Part shown: piece after piece, positions 5,831-7,414 of the stretch
Position numbering within the stretch: the first letter of the stretch is position 1
Layout: every line of letters starts with the position of its first letter
Notes under the pieces: generated by a model
Databases searched by the model: none
What the model saw: only the letters and a program-made list of their open reading frames with translations
Told to the model about the DNA's origin: nothing
Made by a program: the position numbers and the translations under genes
Assembly (NCBI GenBank): GCA_021299675.1
Contig: JAJTIF010000088.1
Coordinates: forward strand, 1-7,414
Source: Pseudomonadota bacterium
GTDB taxonomy: Bacteria > Bdellovibrionota > Bacteriovoracia > Bacteriovoracales > Bacteriovoracaceae
Direction of reading: 5' to 3'
DNA length: 7,414 bases

Positions 5831-6409
5831 ATGAAAATATTATATCTTGTATTTCACCCTGATCTTACTAAATCCAAAGTCAATTCTGCTTGGACTCAAG
5901 CTGCCCGCGAGGCAGGCTTTACAGTGAAGGACATGTATTCACTTTATCCAAACTTTAAGTTTGATGTGGAAAGAGAACAAAAGGATTTACTCGAACATGA
6001 TCGGATTGTTCTTCAGTTTCCATTTTATTGGTACAGTTCACCGGCTTTACTAAAGCAGTGGCTTGATGATGTTTTAACTTTTGGCTTTGCATATGGGCCT
6101 AAAGAAATGCTCAAGCTTGCAGGTAAAGATCTCGTCCTTTCAGTTTCGGTCGGTGGACCCCAAGACTCCTATGTCCCTGGTGGCTATAATAACTTTACCG
6201 TTCCTGAACTCTTGAGGCCTTTCCAGCAAACGGCTTTTTTATGTCGATTGAATTACTGCACCCCTTTCTGGATGCATGGGGCTGTGATTGCAACCCCAGA
6301 AAGTGCCAAAGAATATGGTAAAAAAATGGTTCAACATTTAACAGATCCAAGTATTTCTGATATATGGAGTGTACAGAAAAGAATATTTAAATCTATGGGG
6401 ATTAGTTGA
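5831..6409 (+). CDS. Flavodoxin-fold NAD(P)H oxidoreductase (quinone reductase family)
   Basis: This 192-residue cytoplasmic protein belongs to the NQO1/KefF/YwrO/MdaB flavodoxin_2 group, whose FMN- or FAD-containing members reduce quinones and related electrophiles with NAD(P)H in two-electron steps. It opens with MKILYLVFHPDLTKSKVN, the first beta strand and flavin phosphate loop with H9-P10. The family signature QFPFYWYSSPALLKQWLDDV is at 62-81, GFAYG at 85-89 contributes to the flavin site, and SVGGPQDSY is at 106-114. Length is normal for the family. The AAGGAGG at 5819-5825 sets the start. The stop overlaps the start of the MarR-family gene (TTGA, 6406-6409), so the two genes are very likely co-transcribed and translationally coupled. 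Two MarR-like palindromes at the promoter suggest repression released by an inducing compound. The physiological substrate cannot be read from the sequence. Confidence 0.93.
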   Translation: MKILYLVFHPDLTKSKVNSAWTQAAREAGFTVKDMYSLYPNFKFDVEREQKDLLEHDRIVLQFPFYWYSSPALLKQWLDDVLTFGFAYGPKEMLKLAGKDLVLSVSVGGPQDSYVPGGYNNFTVPELLRPFQQTAFLCRLNYCTPFWMHGAVIATPESAKEYGKKMVQHLTDPSISDIWSVQKRIFKSMGIS

Positions 6410-6828
6410 AGCACAAATTAAGCTCTTATTTCAAAAATTGTTTGTATTTTACTTCAGGTTCTCTTTTTCGAAGGATGGAGAGGATGGCAAGCTCCATCTT
6501 CTCAGATATTGGAGTCGCACCAATCCATGCCTTCGTTTTAATGGCCCTCTCTGAAAGTAAAAGTCTAACACCATCAGAAATTGCTGATGTTCTTGAACTT
6601 GACCGGTCGACCGTCACTAGACATCTCGAAGTTCTTCAAAAGAAGGGATTCATCCATAAGGTCAAGGATGGGAAGCTTGTTAATGTGACCCTAACGAAAC
6701 AGGGCAAGGCAATGCTATCAAAAATTGAGAAGGCCTGGGATGATCTTTATAAGAAGTACTGTAAAGAGTGGGGCAAAGCAGAGTCAGATGGCATTAACGA
6801 TCAGATCTATTCATTTCTCAACCATTGA
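6406..6828 (+). CDS. MarR-family transcriptional regulator
   Basis: This 140-residue DNA-binding repressor has the MarR layout: N-terminal helices (about 5-50), a winged HTH (TPSEIADVLELDRSTVTRHL at 55-74, wing about 83-97) and C-terminal dimerisation helices. The start is a TTG that shares TTGA with the upstream stop, preceded by GGGG (6397-6400) five bases away. A later ATG (6475) would delete the first helix. C12, in an N-C-L-Y-F-T-S stretch of helix 1, is placed much as the peroxide-sensing cysteine of OhrR, so redox or electrophile sensing is possible but inferred. Its likely targets are the palindromes at 5779-5819, which would make it an autorepressor of its own operon. Its 3' end overlaps the convergent HxlR gene by 11 bases. 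Other MarR ligands such as phenolics or quinones are equally possible. Confidence 0.92.
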   Translation: MKHKLSSYFKNCLYFTSGSLFRRMERMASSIFSDIGVAPIHAFVLMALSESKSLTPSEIADVLELDRSTVTRHLEVLQKKGFIHKVKDGKLVNVTLTKQGKAMLSKIEKAWDDLYKKYCKEWGKAESDGINDQIYSFLNH

Positions 6829-6839
6829 GAACTCTTTTT
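6815..6839 (+). terminator. Hairpin plus T-run spanning both convergent stop codons
   Basis: TTCTCAA (6815-6821) and TTGAGAA (6825-6831) form a perfect seven-pair stem with a three-base loop, followed by CTCTTTTT (6832-6839). It could end the oxidoreductase-marR transcript. The stem is AT-rich and thus weak. It contains the TGA of marR (6826-6828) and the complement of the HxlR stop (6818-6820). No T-run exists on the other strand. Confidence 0.4.
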
Positions 6840-7180
6840 CTTAAACGATTCTTTTCGATTTCAGTGTAGTTCTTTTCGACCCAATTCCAGATAGAGCAAA
6901 CTGTTTCTCCTAAAGAGTATCCTAGCTTAGTCAATCGGTACTCAACTCTGGGAGGAACTTCAGGATAAACCTTTCTTTCCACTAGTCCATCTCGTTCCAT
7001 TTCCCTTAAAGTTTTGGTCAACATTTTTTGTGATATCTTGCCAACTTTTTTCTGAAGAGCAGAAAAACGGATCGGCTCATCCCCAAGCTCTTCAATTACT
7101 ACAAGAGTCCATTTGTCGGCAATCCGGCCAAGTGTTTCTCTTACCAGAATTTCTTTATCTTCTTTCGAGAGCTTTCCCAT
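6818..7180 (-). CDS. HxlR-family winged-helix transcriptional regulator
   Basis: This 120-residue protein has the HxlR (PF01638-type) pattern over nearly its whole length: KWTLVVIEEL at 23-32, the recognition region RFSALQKKVGKISQKMLTKTL at 38-58 continuing with REMERDGLVER to 69, a wing with YPEVPPRVEY at 72-81, then LTKLGYSL. Family members bind DNA as dimers and often control a neighbouring oxidoreductase in response to aldehydes, quinones or diamide. The start is supported by AAAAGGA (7192-7186) five bases upstream. The only cysteine is C95, near the C-terminal helix; the N-terminal redox cysteine of YodB and HypR is absent, so a different sensing mode is likely. It is divergent from the short-chain dehydrogenase at 7272, and the 91-base gap holds an inverted repeat, which points to control of both genes. 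Confidence 0.93.
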   Translation of the reverse strand: MGKLSKEDKEILVRETLGRIADKWTLVVIEELGDEPIRFSALQKKVGKISQKMLTKTLREMERDGLVERKVYPEVPPRVEYRLTKLGYSLGETVCSIWNWVEKNYTEIEKNRLRKRVLNG

Positions 7181-7189
7181 TAGTATCCT

Positions 7190-7238
7190 TTTGGTAAGTA
7201 TGGCTCAAAAAGGTGCCTACTTTTATTTAGTTACCAAA
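7190..7238. promoter_or_regulatory. Widely spaced inverted repeat between hxlR-type gene and dehydrogenase
   Basis: TTTGGTAA (7190-7197) and TTACCAAA (7231-7238) are perfect 8-base inverted repeats with 33 bases between them; their centres are 41 bases apart, close to four helical turns. The left arm overlaps the SD of the HxlR-type gene and the right arm is 33 bases before the dehydrogenase ATG. Two dimers, or looping between them, could control both genes. No clear promoter hexamers were found here. Confidence 0.45.
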
Positions 7239-7271
7239 GTCCATATTCTTACATTCATCAAAGGAGTTCAA

Positions 7272-7414
7272 ATGAAAAAAAATGTTTTATTGACTGGTGC
7301 AAGTGGTGGGTTCGGTAGATTAATTGTCGAAAAACTTTTAAAAGAGGGACACGATGTCGTTGCGACTATGCGAGATGTCTCAGGTAAAAATAAAAACATT
7401 ACCGAGCAATTCAG
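7272..7414 (+). CDS. Short-chain dehydrogenase/reductase, N-terminal fragment
   Basis: Forty-seven codons are visible before the window ends. The protein begins with a beta strand and the nucleotide-binding loop TGASGGFG (8-15), the TGxxxGxG motif of classical SDR enzymes, followed by a helix and the second strand HDVVATMRD (27-35). An arginine at 34, after the second strand, suggests NADP(H) preference, though this is weak evidence. AAGGAG (7261-7266), five bases before the ATG, supports the start. The catalytic YxxxK lies outside the window, so activity cannot be judged. It is divergent from the HxlR-type regulator, which is probably its regulator. Confidence 0.9.
   Translation, partial: MKKNVLLTGASGGFGRLIVEKLLKEGHDVVATMRDVSGKNKNITEQF

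Overview
The window looks like part of a chromosome from a Gram-negative bacterium of low to moderate GC. The evidence is a lipoprotein with a typical lipobox (L-S-A-C), a secreted polysaccharide deacetylase, Shine-Dalgarno (SD) sites of the AAGGAG type, and TTG used as a start codon. The small cysteine-rich lipoprotein beside a secreted deacetylase would suit a Bdellovibrionota-like organism, but no marker gene fixes the taxon and this is only a guess.

Layout. (1) 1-2298, AT-rich: a probable type II restriction-modification (R-M) pair. It holds the 3' part of a putative restriction endonuclease, then a complete C5-cytosine DNA methyltransferase with an N-terminal helix-turn-helix (HTH). Between them lies a promoter with a near-perfect 19-bp palindrome that contains CCGG. 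(2) 2343-3935, minus strand: a class I SAM-dependent methyltransferase fused to a C-terminal HNH-type nuclease domain. It converges on the R-M pair across a shared hairpin. (3) 4020-4925: an exported polysaccharide (NodB-type) deacetylase. (4) 5133-5564: a small lipoprotein with two tandem six-cysteine repeats, whose signal-peptide coding region contains a run of 14 T. (5) 5778-7414: two redox enzyme/regulator units. The first is an operon of a flavodoxin-fold NAD(P)H oxidoreductase and a MarR-family regulator, led by two operator-like palindromes. The second is an HxlR-family regulator transcribed divergently from a short-chain dehydrogenase that runs off the window.

How the parts may work together. 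The methyltransferase probably protects the host from its partner nuclease and may repress its own promoter through its HTH. The MarR and HxlR proteins probably each control themselves and the neighbouring oxidoreductase, in the usual pattern of quinone or electrophile stress responses. The methyltransferase-HNH fusion is the least explained protein. It sits at the boundary between the AT-rich R-M segment and the more GC-rich chromosome, and could be a self-contained modification/nuclease protein, but its target is unknown.

No tRNA, rRNA, CRISPR array, transposase or integrase was seen. No gene-free stretch exceeds 300 bases; the longest are 5565-5830 and 4926-5132.
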